This document shows, piece by piece, positions 16,326 through 24,357 of a DNA stretch of 64,000 nt (position 1 is its first letter; every line of letters starts with the position of its first letter). The notes under the pieces were generated by a model, which was not told where the DNA came from, searched no databases, and saw only the letters and a program-made list of their open reading frames with translations. Origin of the DNA: Sediminicoccus rosea (lineage in GTDB: Bacteria; Pseudomonadota; Alphaproteobacteria; Acetobacterales; Acetobacteraceae); NCBI RefSeq assembly GCF_033547095.1, contig NZ_CP137852.1, positions 620,001-684,000 on the forward strand, written 5' to 3'. The translations under genes and the position numbers were made by a program.

Positions 16326-17467
16326 CCGCGCGCTTCGCCGGTCACGCGCACCAGCATGCCCGGGCGCAGCAGGCCGGGCGGCGGCGGGGGATCAAGGCGC
16401 ACGCGCAGCGGCAGGCGCTGGGTGATGCGGGTGAAGTTGCCCGAGGGGTTGGCGCTGGGCAGCAGGGCGAATTCGCTGGTCGCGGCCTCCACCATGCGGT
16501 CCACCACGCCGGCGAAGACCTGTCCGGGCCAGGCATCCACGCGGACCGTCACGGGCGAGCCGGGGCGGAAATGCCGCACGTCGGTTTCCTTGACATTGGC
16601 CTCGATGCGGATCTGCGCGGGGCTGTGCACCATGATGATGCGCTGCCCGGCCAGCACATATTCGCCGGGGTCCATGAAGATGCGGTCCACCACGCCGTCG
16701 AAGGGCATGCGGATGGTGCGGTCGGCCACGTCGAGGGCGGCGCGGTCGCGGGCGGCGGTCATCTCGCGCTCCTGGGGCCCGAGCGATTCGAGCTGGCGCG
16801 CGATGACCTGCATCTCCTCCCGGGCGGCCTGGGCCAGGGCCATCAGCGCCTCGGCGTTGCGGATCTCGGCGGCAGCGGCGATGGCGCGCTGGCGGGCGGC
16901 GTGCAGGGCGGCGCTCAGCATCTCGACGCGCTGGCGGGTGCCGGCGCCGGTCTGGATCAGGCGCTCGGCGCGGCCGAGCTCGGCCTCCGCGAAGTCGCGC
17001 TCGGCCTCGGCGGCGGGCAGGGTGGAGCGCGCGGCGTCGAGCTTGGCCAGTGCGGCGGCGTGCTGGCTGGCGGATTGCCGGTCCACCATGGCGAGGCGCG
17101 CCTCCAGCTCGGCACGGCGGGCGGCGATGCCGGCGAGGCGGGCGTTCAGCTCCTCGACGGCCAGCGTGGCTTCGCGGGCATCAATCTGCACGAGCAATTC
17201 GCCCTCGCGCACGGAATCGCCGGCGGTGACGGGCAGGGCCTGCACCCAGCCGGGGACGCGGCTGGCCAGGATGACCATGTCGGAAGCGACACGGGCGTCA
17301 TCGAGGACGACATGGGTGAACTGGAAATGGAGCCAGCGGGCGCCGAAGCCCAGGCCGATGAGCAGGGCGAGCGCGGCACCCGCAAGCCGCACCCGCCGGC
17401 GCAGCGCCATCCCCCTGATCTGCCCGACGCCGCCGCGTGTTGCGCGGTCGGCCGGCCCGATATCCAT
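16322..17467 (-). CDS. EmrA/HlyD-family efflux adaptor protein
   Basis: This 381-residue membrane-fusion protein has one N-terminal membrane segment (residues about 25-45), a biotinyl-lipoyl-like half (GWVQALPVTAGDSVREGE), a long alpha-helical hairpin rich in Ala/Arg/Glu, and a beta-barrel half (FDGVVDRIFMDPGEYV). It connects the inner-membrane EmrB-like pump to an outer-membrane channel. The start at 17467 follows GGAAGG. A promoter and palindrome lie upstream at 17531-17560. Confidence 0.87.
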   Translation of the reverse strand: MDIGPADRATRGGVGQIRGMALRRRVRLAGAALALLIGLGFGARWLHFQFTHVVLDDARVASDMVILASRVPGWVQALPVTAGDSVREGELLVQIDAREATLAVEELNARLAGIAARRAELEARLAMVDRQSASQHAAALAKLDAARSTLPAAEAERDFAEAELGRAERLIQTGAGTRQRVEMLSAALHAARQRAIAAAAEIRNAEALMALAQAAREEMQVIARQLESLGPQEREMTAARDRAALDVADRTIRMPFDGVVDRIFMDPGEYVLAGQRIIMVHSPAQIRIEANVKETDVRHFRPGSPVTVRVDAWPGQVFAGVVDRMVEAATSEFALLPSANPSGNFTRITQRLPLRVRLDPPPPPGLLRPGMLVRVTGEARG

Positions 17468-17530
17468 CGCCGCATCCTTCCTGGCGCGCAGTCGCGCGAC
17501 CCTGGCGCGCGCGGGGCGCGACCATTCGGC

Positions 17531-17560
17531 AGCATAGGCACGCTTTGGTTGTCAGGACAA
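17531..17560 (-). promoter_or_regulatory. Candidate promoter of the emrAB-like operon with palindromic operator
   Basis: Reading the minus strand, TTGTCC (17560-17555) and TATGCT (17536-17531) are separated by 18 bases, a plausible sigma-70 promoter about 65 bases before the emrA-like start. The -35 lies within a perfect inverted repeat TTGTC-AG-GACAA (plus strand 17549-17560). A repressor of TetR or MarR type commonly controls such pumps; none is encoded nearby. A related TGACAA-AG-TTGTCA palindrome precedes degP. Confidence 0.5.
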
Positions 17561-17561
17561 T

Positions 17562-18167
17562 TCAGCGCCGCGCTTTAAACGCGGCCGCCAGCGTGCCGTC
17601 ATCCAGCACATCCAGTGCGCCGCCCATGGGCACGCCCTGCGCGAGCCGCGTCACCGGCACGCCCAGCGGGCGCAGCCGGTCGGCCAGGTAATGCGCGGTG
17701 CTGGCGCCCTCGACCGTCGCGGGCAGGGCCAGGATCACCTCGCGCACGCCGGGCAGGCTCGCGCGTTCCAGCAGCGGCGCGATGGAGAGTTCCTCCGGCC
17801 CGATTCCCGCGAGTGGCGAGAGCGTGCCGCCCAGCACGTGATAGAGGCCGTGATGCGCGTGCGCGCGCTCCAGCGCCCAGAGCTCACCCACACCTTCCAC
17901 GACGCAGATCAGGCCCTGGTCCCGGTCGGGCTCGGTGCAGATGCGGCAGGGGTCGGAGGCGTCGAGGTTGCCGCAGCGCGAGCAGGGCTTCACCGCCTCC
18001 GCCGCCGCGCGCAGCGCATCGGCCAGCGGCAGCATGCGCGTCTCGGGCGCCATGAGCATCCGCAACGCCGCCCGCCGCGCGCTGCGCCGGCCGAGGCCGG
18101 GCAGCTTCGCCAGCAGCTGAATCAGATGCTCAACAGGATCATTCGGCCGCACAGCCCACCATCCCAA
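17562..18167 (-). CDS. recR: Recombination mediator RecR
   Basis: This 201-residue protein has the full RecR layout: an N-terminal helix-hairpin-helix (KLPGLGRRSARRAA), a four-cysteine zinc finger (Cys62, Cys65, Cys74, Cys77), a Toprim domain (LICVVEGVGELWALE) and a C-terminal Walker-B-like part. It acts with RecFO to load RecA at gapped DNA. The order dnaX-ybaB-recR on the minus strand is the classic arrangement. The start at 18167 gives a slightly long N-terminus; the next internal options would truncate it. Confidence 0.95.
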   Translation of the reverse strand: MGWWAVRPNDPVEHLIQLLAKLPGLGRRSARRAALRMLMAPETRMLPLADALRAAAEAVKPCSRCGNLDASDPCRICTEPDRDQGLICVVEGVGELWALERAHAHHGLYHVLGGTLSPLAGIGPEELSIAPLLERASLPGVREVILALPATVEGASTAHYLADRLRPLGVPVTRLAQGVPMGGALDVLDDGTLAAAFKARR

Positions 18168-18196
18168 CCAGCCCCCTCACCGCGGGCGCAGCCTGC

Positions 18197-18305
18197 CTTC
18201 CGCCCCCCGGTGCCCCGAAGCGGCTCCGCCGCGAGGGCGGAACTCAGTCCCCAGGATCAGCGCCAACCCGGGGCCCCCGGAAAATCGCGCAGCGTTTTTT
18301 GGGGA
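18197..18305. repeat. Dispersed intergenic repeat, family 2, copy 1
   Basis: This gap between ybaB and recR contains a roughly 110-base element that recurs, diverged, at 32377-32492. Shared blocks include CTTCCGCCCCCCGG, GGATCA, CCGGGGCCC and, at the right end, AAAA...GCGTTTT.TGGGGAA. In both places the right end abuts the stop codon of a minus-strand gene. The right end here can form an imperfect hairpin (AAAATCGC/GCGTTTT), so it may act as a terminator after ybaB. Confidence 0.6.
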
Positions 18306-18308
18306 ATA

Positions 18309-18632
18309 TCAGAAGGGAAGCTTCAGGCCGGCCGGCAGGCTCATGCCGGCGGTGGCCTTCTGCATCTCCTCCGCCATCATCGCCTCGACCTTCTGCTTGG
18401 CATCGCCATGGGCGGCGACGATCAGGTCCTCCAGCACCTCGCGATCCTCGGCCGTCATCAGCGAGGGATCGATGGAGATGCGGCGTAGTTCGCCCTTGCC
18501 GGTCAGCTTCACCTTCACCATCCCGGCGCCCGCTTGGCCCTCGACCTCGGTGGATTCGAGCTTGGCCTGCATCTCCGCCATGCGGGTCTGCATCTGCTGG
18601 GCCTGCTTCAACATATTGCCGAGATTCTTCAC
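18309..18632 (-). CDS. YbaB/EbfC-family nucleoid-associated protein
   Basis: This 107-residue protein has the typical family start [18 protein letters not shown], a long N-terminal helix, and a central [18 protein letters not shown] segment. Homologues form DNA-binding tweezers-like dimers and associate with the nucleoid. Their gene almost always lies between dnaX and recR, as here. It starts just before the dnaX stop (1-base spacing), implying cotranscription with dnaX. Confidence 0.94.
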   Translation of the reverse strand: MKNLGNMLKQAQQMQTRMAEMQAKLESTEVEGQAGAGMVKVKLTGKGELRRISIDPSLMTAEDREVLEDLIVAAHGDAKQKVEAMMAEEMQKATAGMSLPAGLKLPF

Positions 18633-20540
18633 TCAATCCTCCTCTGGAAGGTCAAACCCCGCGGATTCGGCCTCGGGCGGCGCGAATTCGGGGAAATCGG
18701 GTTCTTCGTCCCGGATGATGGGCTTCAGGCCGTATTCATCCACGGTCTCGTCGCGCACCGCGTCGATCTGCGCGCCGGGAAAGGCCAGCAGGATGGCCTG
18801 GACGATGGGATGGCTCTGCGCTGCCGAACGCCGGTCGGTCTCGGCCGCGCGGGATTGTTCGGCCAGCGTCGGCTCGCCCTCGGCATTGCTCAGCGCGACC
18901 GTCCAGCGGGCGCCGGTGCGCTCCTCCAGCAGGGCCTTGAGCTGGGCACCGAGGTCGCGCGGCGCCTGGGGGCGCACGCGGATCTCGACCTGACCGGGCG
19001 CGACGCGCACCGGGTGCACGTCATGCAGCAGATGCGCGTGCAGCAGCGCCTGGTTGGCGGCCGAGGCGATGGCCGCGATCTCGCGCCATTGCGTCGGCTG
19101 GGGGAGGGCGGCCGGGGCGGGCGCGGCGCTGGCCACGGCCCCGCCGCCCGCCATCATCCGCATGCCGCCGCCGCCACCCGTGGGGGCGGGCGCACCGCCG
19201 CCGGCCGGCACGGCGCCGCCCGATTCGAGTCGCTTCAGGATCTCGCCCGGCGTCGGCTGCTCGGCCGCATGGGCGAGGCGGATCAGCACCATCTCGGCCG
19301 CCGCGCGGCGGTCGGGCGCGGCCAGCACCTCCTCCAGGCCCTTCAGCAGCATCTGCCAGGCGCGGGTCAGCATGGGGACGGAGAGGCGCGCGGCGAGGGC
19401 GGTGCCGCGCACGCGCTCATTCTCCGGCAGGCCCATATCCTCGGCCAGGGCCGGGATGGCGGCGAAGCGCGTGAGCAGGTGCGTCTGCTCGAGCAGGTCC
19501 TGCATGATGGTCAGCGGCTCGGCGCCGCGCTCATGCCCCTCGGCCATGCGCTGCATGGCGAGCGGCAGGTCCGCGTTCATCACCGCTTCCAGGATGTCGA
19601 AGACCAGGGCGCGGTCGGCCAGGCCCAGCATGTCCCGCACGGATTCGGTGGTGACGGCGCCCGAATCGCCCGCCAGCGCGATCGCCTGGTCGAGCAGGGA
19701 GAGGCCATCGCGCACCGAGCCATCGGCGGCGCGGGCCAGCATGGCGACGGCGCCCTCTTCCAGGCTCGCCTGCTCCTTCGCTGCGATGTTGTGGAAATGC
19801 CCGCGCAGGCGCTCTTCCGGCACGCGCTTCAGCGAGAAGGTCTGGCAGCGGCTGCGGATGGTGATGGGCACCTTCCGCAACTCGGTGGTGGCGAGGATGA
19901 AGGTAATGTTGGGCGGCGGTTCCTCGAGCGACTTGAGCAGGGCGTTGAAGGCCTGCTCCGTCAGCATATGGACCTCGTCCAGGATGAAGACCTTCTGGCG
20001 GCCCTGCGCCGGGCGGAAGCGCAGCGCCTCGCGCAGTTCGCGCACATCGTCGATGCCGCGGTTGGAGGCGGCGTCCATCTCCACCACGTCGGGGTGGCGG
20101 TCGGCCAGGATGGCGACGCATTCGGGGCAGACGCCGCAGGGGTCGGCCGTCGGGCCGCCCTTGCCGTCCACGCCCACGCAGTTCAGCGCGCGGGCGATGA
20201 TGCGGGCGGTGGTGGTCTTGCCAACGCCGCGCACGCCGGTCAGCAGGAAGGCGTGGTGCACGCGGCCGCGCGCGAAGGCGTTGCGCAGCGTGCGGACCAG
20301 CGCCTCCTGCCCGATCAGGTCGTCCAGCACCTGCGGGCGGTATTTGCGCGCCAGCACGCGATAGGGCGTGGGCTTGGCGGCGGGCGGTGGTGCGGCGATC
20401 ACCGGCGCTGCGGGCGGCGGCGCGGCGGCGGGCGCGGGCGGTGGATCATCGAAGCCGAAGAGGCCCGGCCCCTCGGGCGGGGGCGGCTCGGGCAGGCCCT
20501 CCTCGGGGCTGGGTTCGCCGTAGAGATCGCTGGGCATCAT
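18633..20540 (-). CDS. dnaX: DNA polymerase III subunit gamma/tau
   Basis: This 635-residue clamp-loader ATPase has Walker A GVRGVGKT at about residues 102-109, a four-Cys zinc module, the DEVHML Walker B and the SRC sensor/arginine-finger motif. A long Pro/Ala-rich linker leads to the C-terminal tau region. The frame is open further upstream, through the SRP RNA gene, so I place the start at the paired ATGs (20540) just downstream of that RNA. About 55 acidic, Pro-rich residues precede the AAA+ domain, which is longer than the usual N-terminus. I saw no obvious slippery heptamer for a gamma frameshift. Confidence 0.93.
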   Translation of the reverse strand: MMPSDLYGEPSPEEGLPEPPPPEGPGLFGFDDPPPAPAAAPPPAAPVIAAPPPAAKPTPYRVLARKYRPQVLDDLIGQEALVRTLRNAFARGRVHHAFLLTGVRGVGKTTTARIIARALNCVGVDGKGGPTADPCGVCPECVAILADRHPDVVEMDAASNRGIDDVRELREALRFRPAQGRQKVFILDEVHMLTEQAFNALLKSLEEPPPNITFILATTELRKVPITIRSRCQTFSLKRVPEERLRGHFHNIAAKEQASLEEGAVAMLARAADGSVRDGLSLLDQAIALAGDSGAVTTESVRDMLGLADRALVFDILEAVMNADLPLAMQRMAEGHERGAEPLTIMQDLLEQTHLLTRFAAIPALAEDMGLPENERVRGTALAARLSVPMLTRAWQMLLKGLEEVLAAPDRRAAAEMVLIRLAHAAEQPTPGEILKRLESGGAVPAGGGAPAPTGGGGGMRMMAGGGAVASAAPAPAALPQPTQWREIAAIASAANQALLHAHLLHDVHPVRVAPGQVEIRVRPQAPRDLGAQLKALLEERTGARWTVALSNAEGEPTLAEQSRAAETDRRSAAQSHPIVQAILLAFPGAQIDAVRDETVDEYGLKPIIRDEEPDFPEFAPPEAESAGFDLPEED

Positions 20541-20566
20541 CCAACCGGGGGTGCGAGAGGGGGTGG

Positions 20567-20658
20567 AAGGCCGGCGGCGACCCGAGCAAGAACCCGTTAC
20601 GGCTGCTTCCTTCCGGACCTGACCGGGTTGGCGAGGAGCCCGTCCGCACCGACCTTCC
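20567..20658 (-). ncRNA. ffs: Bacterial small signal recognition particle RNA (4.5S-type)
   Basis: The plus strand at 20601-20624 is the complement of the near-universal SRP RNA apical domain, including the GGTCAGGTCCGGAAGGAAGC core on the minus strand. The flanks pair with each other with a few wobbles: GGTCGGTG (20654-20647) with CGCCGGCC (20576-20569). The result is a single hairpin of about 90 nt, typical of the Gram-negative form. It binds Ffh to target membrane proteins. Its place directly upstream of dnaX is common in Alphaproteobacteria. The ends are estimated to within several bases. Confidence 0.93.
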
Positions 20659-20665
20659 GGGATGA

Positions 20666-20671
20666 GATATA
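20666..20671 (-). promoter_or_regulatory. Candidate -10 box of the SRP RNA gene
   Basis: On the minus strand TATATC lies about eight bases before the folded 5' end of the SRP RNA, at the right distance for a transcription start near 20658. A weak -35 (ATGCAA) can be drawn about 16 bases further upstream. This AT-rich island stands out in GC-rich surroundings. Confidence 0.5.
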
Positions 20672-20761
20672 GCACGCGCCGCCCGGCTTGCATCCCGGGG
20701 GGCGTAACCTTTGCGGCGCCCCGTCCGTAGTCCGGACATTCCCTTGCGAAGGCTGCCCCCG

Positions 20762-21190
20762 ATGCTCATCCGCCGCGCCCTCTTCGGCCTCCTCCTCGCC
20801 TCCCCCGCCGCCGCGCGCAGCTTCGCCGAGCGCGGGGTGGCGGTGCGGGGCACCGATGTCGTCGCCTATTTCACCGAGGGCCGCGTGGTGCGCGGCCGCG
20901 CCGAGCATGCCGCCGAGTGGGACGGGGTGCGCTGGCTCTTCGCCTCGGCCGCGAATCGCGATCGTTTCCTGGCCGACCCGGCCGCGCATGTCCCGGCCTA
21001 TGGCGGCTTCTGCGCCTGGGCCGTGGCGCAGGGCTACACCGCGCCGACCGACCCCCATGCCTGGCGCATCGTGGAGGGGCGGCTCTTCCTCAATTACGAC
21101 GCCTCGGTGCAGCGGCGTTGGGAGCGGGACATTCCGGGCTTCATCGCCCGCGCCGATCTCAACTGGCCGCGCCTGAACCAGGCCGGGTAG
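20762..21190 (+). CDS. Secreted YHS-domain protein
   Basis: This 142-residue protein starts at ATG 20762, giving a signal peptide (MLIRRALFGLLLASPAAARS). The frame is open 51 bases further upstream, but that extension would spoil the signal. The mature part has the YHS-domain pattern: GTDVVAYFTEGRVVRG, WLFASAANRDRFLADP and YGGFCAWAVAQGY. Family members are periplasmic and often suspected of metal binding, though the proven cysteine pair is not evident here. It faces away from the SRP RNA/dnaX operon. The function is unknown. Confidence 0.8.
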   Translation: MLIRRALFGLLLASPAAARSFAERGVAVRGTDVVAYFTEGRVVRGRAEHAAEWDGVRWLFASAANRDRFLADPAAHVPAYGGFCAWAVAQGYTAPTDPHAWRIVEGRLFLNYDASVQRRWERDIPGFIARADLNWPRLNQAG

Positions 21191-21241
21191 GCAGAAGGCC
21201 AAGCCCGCCGCAGGATGCCCCCGCTTCAGGGAGAGACATCC

Positions 21242-22051
21242 ATGCCGAGCCTCGAGATCGACGGCTATCCCATTTCCTATGCCGAGGCCGGCGACCCGGC
21301 CGCGCCACCGCTGCTCCTGGTGCATGGCACGCTGGGCGACCAGCGCAGCTTCGCGCCGCAGATGGAGGCGCTGGGCGCCGCCTATCATGTGATGTCGCTC
21401 AGCATGCGCCACGCCTGGCCCGGCCGCTGGGAGGAGGGCGGCGACTTCACCATCGACCGCCATGTGGCGGATGTGGCCGGCTTCATCGGGAAGCTCGGGC
21501 GTGGGCCGGTGCGGCTGCTCGGCCATTCGCGCGGCGGGCATATCTCCTTCCGCGTGGCGGAGCGGCACCCGCAGCTCGTGCGCGCGCTCGTCCTGGCCGA
21601 GCCGGGTGGCGAGCTGGATGAGAGCCTCGGCGGCAAGCCCGCGAGCGGCAAGCAGGCCGGCGGCTTCGCGGCCGCCGCCGCCCTGGTCGCGGTTGGCGAC
21701 GAGGAGGGCGGACTGCGGATGGTGGCCGAGCAGACCGGCGGCCCCGGCGCCTGGGAGCGCCGGCCCGAAGTGCGGAAATATCTCGGCCGCGACAATGCCC
21801 GCACCCTGCTGGGCCAGCTGCACGAACGCCGCGCGCCCTATTCCCGCGCCGCCGCGCAATCCATCGCGGCACCCACGCTGCTGCTCGGCGGCGCCGACAG
21901 CCAGCCGCAATTCGGCGTGATCCTCGATGCCCTGGAACAAGCCATGCCCAAGACCCGGCGCGTCACCATCGCGCGCGCCACGCATGGGCTGAACCACGAC
22001 AATCCGGAGGATTTCAACGCGGCGGTGCTGGCCTTCCTCGCGGCGAACTGA
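21242..22051 (+). CDS. Alpha/beta hydrolase
   Basis: This 269-residue hydrolase starts at ATG 21242 after GGGAGAG. The oxyanion-region motif LLLVHGTLGD is at about 25-34. The nucleophile elbow GHSRGG holds Ser96, and a C-terminal histidine sits in ATHGLNHDNPEDF. An acid residue is probably in the GGADSQPQFG loop. It has no signal peptide, so it is cytosolic. The substrate (ester, lactone or C-C bond) cannot be told. It lies 51 bases after the YHS gene. Confidence 0.85.
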   Translation: MPSLEIDGYPISYAEAGDPAAPPLLLVHGTLGDQRSFAPQMEALGAAYHVMSLSMRHAWPGRWEEGGDFTIDRHVADVAGFIGKLGRGPVRLLGHSRGGHISFRVAERHPQLVRALVLAEPGGELDESLGGKPASGKQAGGFAAAAALVAVGDEEGGLRMVAEQTGGPGAWERRPEVRKYLGRDNARTLLGQLHERRAPYSRAAAQSIAAPTLLLGGADSQPQFGVILDALEQAMPKTRRVTIARATHGLNHDNPEDFNAAVLAFLAAN

Positions 22052-22054
22052 AGC

Positions 22055-22969
22055 TCATCCGCCGCGCGTGGCGAGGATGGCGGCCGCCAGGTCCTCGCCC
22101 GCCCAGCCCACCGACTTGAAGAGCGTGATCTGCGCCGCATCCGTCCGGCCGGGATGCGCGCCGCGGCAGAGATCGGCCAGTTCCGCCACGACATGGGCGC
22201 GGGTGACGTGCCCCTCGGCGATGGCCTGCACCAGGTCGCCCGCCTCGGCCAGGCCGCCCGCATAGGTGTCCACCACCACCAGCGCGCGCGCGACGGCGGC
22301 CCCGTCCACCTCGCGCAGGTCAGGCCGGTAGGCGCCCACCAGGTCGAGATGCGTCCCCGGCGAGAGATCGGCGCCCTGGACCAGGGGCGTGGCCGAGAGG
22401 GTGGCGGCGGAGATGATGTCGAAGCCCTGCGGGTCGGGCCGCGCCACGGCATGGGCGGGCAGGCCATGCGCCGCGAGCCGGCGCGCCAGCGCCTCCGCAT
22501 TGGCCGCGCGCGGCGACCAGATGGCGATCTCGCTCAGCGGGAAGCGCGCCGCATAGGCCTCGGCCAGCGCGGTGGCGACGCGGCCGGAGCCCAGCAGCAG
22601 CAGGCGCCGCGAATCAGACCGCGCGAGGTAGCCCGCGGCCAGCACCGAGGTGGCGGCGGTGCGCCGGTCCGTCAGCTCGCCGCCATCGAGCAGCGCCACG
22701 GGCTGGCCGGTGATGGCGTCGGAGAGCAGATAGGCCGCATGCACGGCGGGCAGCCCGCGCGCCCCGTTGCCGGGCGAGACATGCACGATCTTCACGCCCG
22801 AATGGGTGGCGCTGGTGGCGGGCATGAGCAGCAGCGTGCCCGATTCCGGCAGCGGGTGGGCATGGCGGAGCGGTGCCTGGCAGCCGGTGGCGAAGATGTC
22901 CCGGATCGCCTCGATCAATGCGGGCCAGGGCAGGCGAGCGGCGATTTCAGTCTTGTCAAGATGCTGCAC
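22055..22969 (-). CDS. Ornithine cyclodeaminase/mu-crystallin family protein
   Basis: This 304-residue NAD(P)-binding protein has the family's N-terminal catalytic segment (KIVHVSPGNGARGLPAV and ALLDGGELTDRRTAATS) and a Rossmann motif LLLGSGRVATALAE at about residue 131. Relatives include ornithine cyclodeaminase, alanine dehydrogenase and imine reductases. The reaction here is not certain. It is divergent from the amino-acid ABC transporter, which fits amino-acid metabolism. It is convergent with the hydrolase, 3 bases away. Confidence 0.85.
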   Translation of the reverse strand: MQHLDKTEIAARLPWPALIEAIRDIFATGCQAPLRHAHPLPESGTLLLMPATSATHSGVKIVHVSPGNGARGLPAVHAAYLLSDAITGQPVALLDGGELTDRRTAATSVLAAGYLARSDSRRLLLLGSGRVATALAEAYAARFPLSEIAIWSPRAANAEALARRLAAHGLPAHAVARPDPQGFDIISAATLSATPLVQGADLSPGTHLDLVGAYRPDLREVDGAAVARALVVVDTYAGGLAEAGDLVQAIAEGHVTRAHVVAELADLCRGAHPGRTDAAQITLFKSVGWAGEDLAAAILATRGG

Positions 22970-23037
22970 CGCATGGCTCCTGTCGAATGCGCGATTGATC
23001 CCGGACGCTTCCTAGCGCAGCATCCGCCTTGCAACGA

Positions 23038-23056
23038 GCCGCCTAGCGAAGGCGGC
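23038..23056 (+). promoter_or_regulatory. Leader hairpin before aapJ
   Basis: GCCGCCT-AGCGA-AGGCGGC is a perfect 7-bp stem 22 bases before the aapJ start, in the region between the cyclodeaminase-like gene and aapJ. It could stabilise the mRNA 5' end or be part of an operator. The RBS GGGAG (23066-23070) is outside it. Confidence 0.45.
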
Positions 23057-23077
23057 ATGAGGTCTGGGAGTTCCGAA

Positions 23078-24154
23078 ATGATGCCGATGCGGCGCAGCCT
23101 TGCCACCCTGGTCGGTGTGGCCACTACCATCTTCGCGGCGGCCCTGCCGGCCCAGGCCCAGGCGCCCGCCGCCGCGCCGGCCGCCCCCGCCGCCGCCGCG
23201 CCCGCGGCGAGCACGCTGGACGCGATCCGTGCCCGCGGCACGCTCGTCTGCGGCGTCAGCACCGGCCTGGCCGGCTTCTCGCTGCCGGACAGCCAGGGCA
23301 ATTGGCGCGGCTTCGACGTGGATTACTGCCGCGCGCTGGCCATCGCCATCTTCAATGACCCGACGAAGGTGCGCTTCGTGCCCACCACCGCCCAGGTGCG
23401 CTTCACCGCCCTGCAGTCGGGCGAGGTGGACATCCTGAGCCGCAACACGACCTGGACGCTGAGCCGCGACACCTCGCTCGGCTTCGATTTCGCCGGGATC
23501 AACTTCTTCGACGGCCAGGGCTTCATGGTGAAGCGCAGCCTGAACGTGCAGAACGCCCGCCAGCTCGATGGCGCGACGATCTGCGTGCAGCCCGGCACCA
23601 CCACCGAGCAGAATCTGGCCGACTGGGCGCGCGGCGCGCGGGTGAACATCCGCCCCGTCGTCATCGAGCGCCTGGAGGACAACGTGGCCGCCTACAATGC
23701 CGGCCGCTGCGACGCCTACACGACCGACGTCTCGGGCCTCGCCGCCATCCGCGCCACGCAGCAGAACCCCAATGACCACGTCATCCTGCCCGACGTGATC
23801 AGCAAGGAGCCGCTCGGCCCGCTGTATCGCCATGGCGACCAGCGCTTCGGTGACCTGGTGCGCTGGCTGCATTTCGGCCTGATCGGCGCTGAGGAGTTCG
23901 GCATCACGGCGGCGAACGCGCAGCAGATGCTGGCGAGCGACCCGCGCCCCGAGGTGCAGCGCATCCTGGGCCGCACGGGTGAGCTGGGCCGCATGCTGGG
24001 CGTGGACAACGCCTGGATGCTGAACGTCATCCGTGGCGTCGGCAACTACGGCGAGATCTTCGAGCGCAACCTGACGCCGATCGGCCTGCAGCGCGGCCGC
24101 AACGCGCTCTGGACCACGCCGGGCGGCCTGCAATACGCGCCGCCCTTCCGGTGA
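23078..24154 (+). CDS. aapJ: General L-amino acid ABC transporter, periplasmic binding protein
   Basis: This 358-residue binding protein has a signal peptide (MMPMRRSLATLVGVATTIF...ALPAQA) followed by an Ala/Pro low-complexity linker of about 20 residues. The mature domain has family signatures RGTLVCGVSTGLAGFS, FDVDYCRALA and VGNYGEIFERN. It matches the AapJ/BztA branch that captures a broad range of L-amino acids. The start is fixed by GGGAG at 23066-23070. The permeases AapQ and AapM and the ATPase AapP follow. A strong hairpin after the stop may set binding-protein excess. Confidence 0.92.
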   Translation: MMPMRRSLATLVGVATTIFAAALPAQAQAPAAAPAAPAAAAPAASTLDAIRARGTLVCGVSTGLAGFSLPDSQGNWRGFDVDYCRALAIAIFNDPTKVRFVPTTAQVRFTALQSGEVDILSRNTTWTLSRDTSLGFDFAGINFFDGQGFMVKRSLNVQNARQLDGATICVQPGTTTEQNLADWARGARVNIRPVVIERLEDNVAAYNAGRCDAYTTDVSGLAAIRATQQNPNDHVILPDVISKEPLGPLYRHGDQRFGDLVRWLHFGLIGAEEFGITAANAQQMLASDPRPEVQRILGRTGELGRMLGVDNAWMLNVIRGVGNYGEIFERNLTPIGLQRGRNALWTTPGGLQYAPPFR

Positions 24155-24165
24155 CCTGAAACCGG

Positions 24166-24197
24166 CTGCGCCGGAGGCGGAATTGCCTCCGGCGCAG
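24166..24197 (+). terminator. Perfect 13-bp hairpin after aapJ
   Basis: CTGCGCCGGAGGC (24166-24178), loop GGAATT, and the exact complement at 24185-24197. Without a T tract it is more likely a transcript-stabilising or attenuating stem that raises aapJ product over the permeases, as is common in ABC operons. The rest of the 203-base gap to aapQ holds a few further GC-rich short repeats but no gene. Confidence 0.7.
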
Positions 24198-24357
24198 GCA
24201 GATCCGTTGCCATCCGGCCCGGGTGGAGATTCCTTCATGTTTCAGGCGGTGCGTGTTCTGAGACACTTCCCGCCCATGCCCCGGCCCCGGCCGGGGCGCC
24301 TTCCACCCGCAAGGCGGAAGACCGCCACGGGTTTCATTTTTCAGGGATAGGGCAAAC

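Noticed and set aside
14742-17537. A 931-codon open frame on the plus strand across the efflux pair
   Set aside because: It is antisense to two clear conserved genes (EmrB and EmrA), and its Gln/His/Arg-rich composition is the usual shadow of GC-rich coding DNA.
18633-20540. Programmed frameshift in dnaX giving a gamma form
   Set aside because: I saw no A-rich slippery heptamer with a following stem. GC-rich relatives usually make only tau or use other means.
18534-20672. A 712-codon plus-strand frame across dnaX
   Set aside because: dnaX has Walker, zinc and sensor motifs on the minus strand. The plus-strand frame also runs through the SRP RNA.
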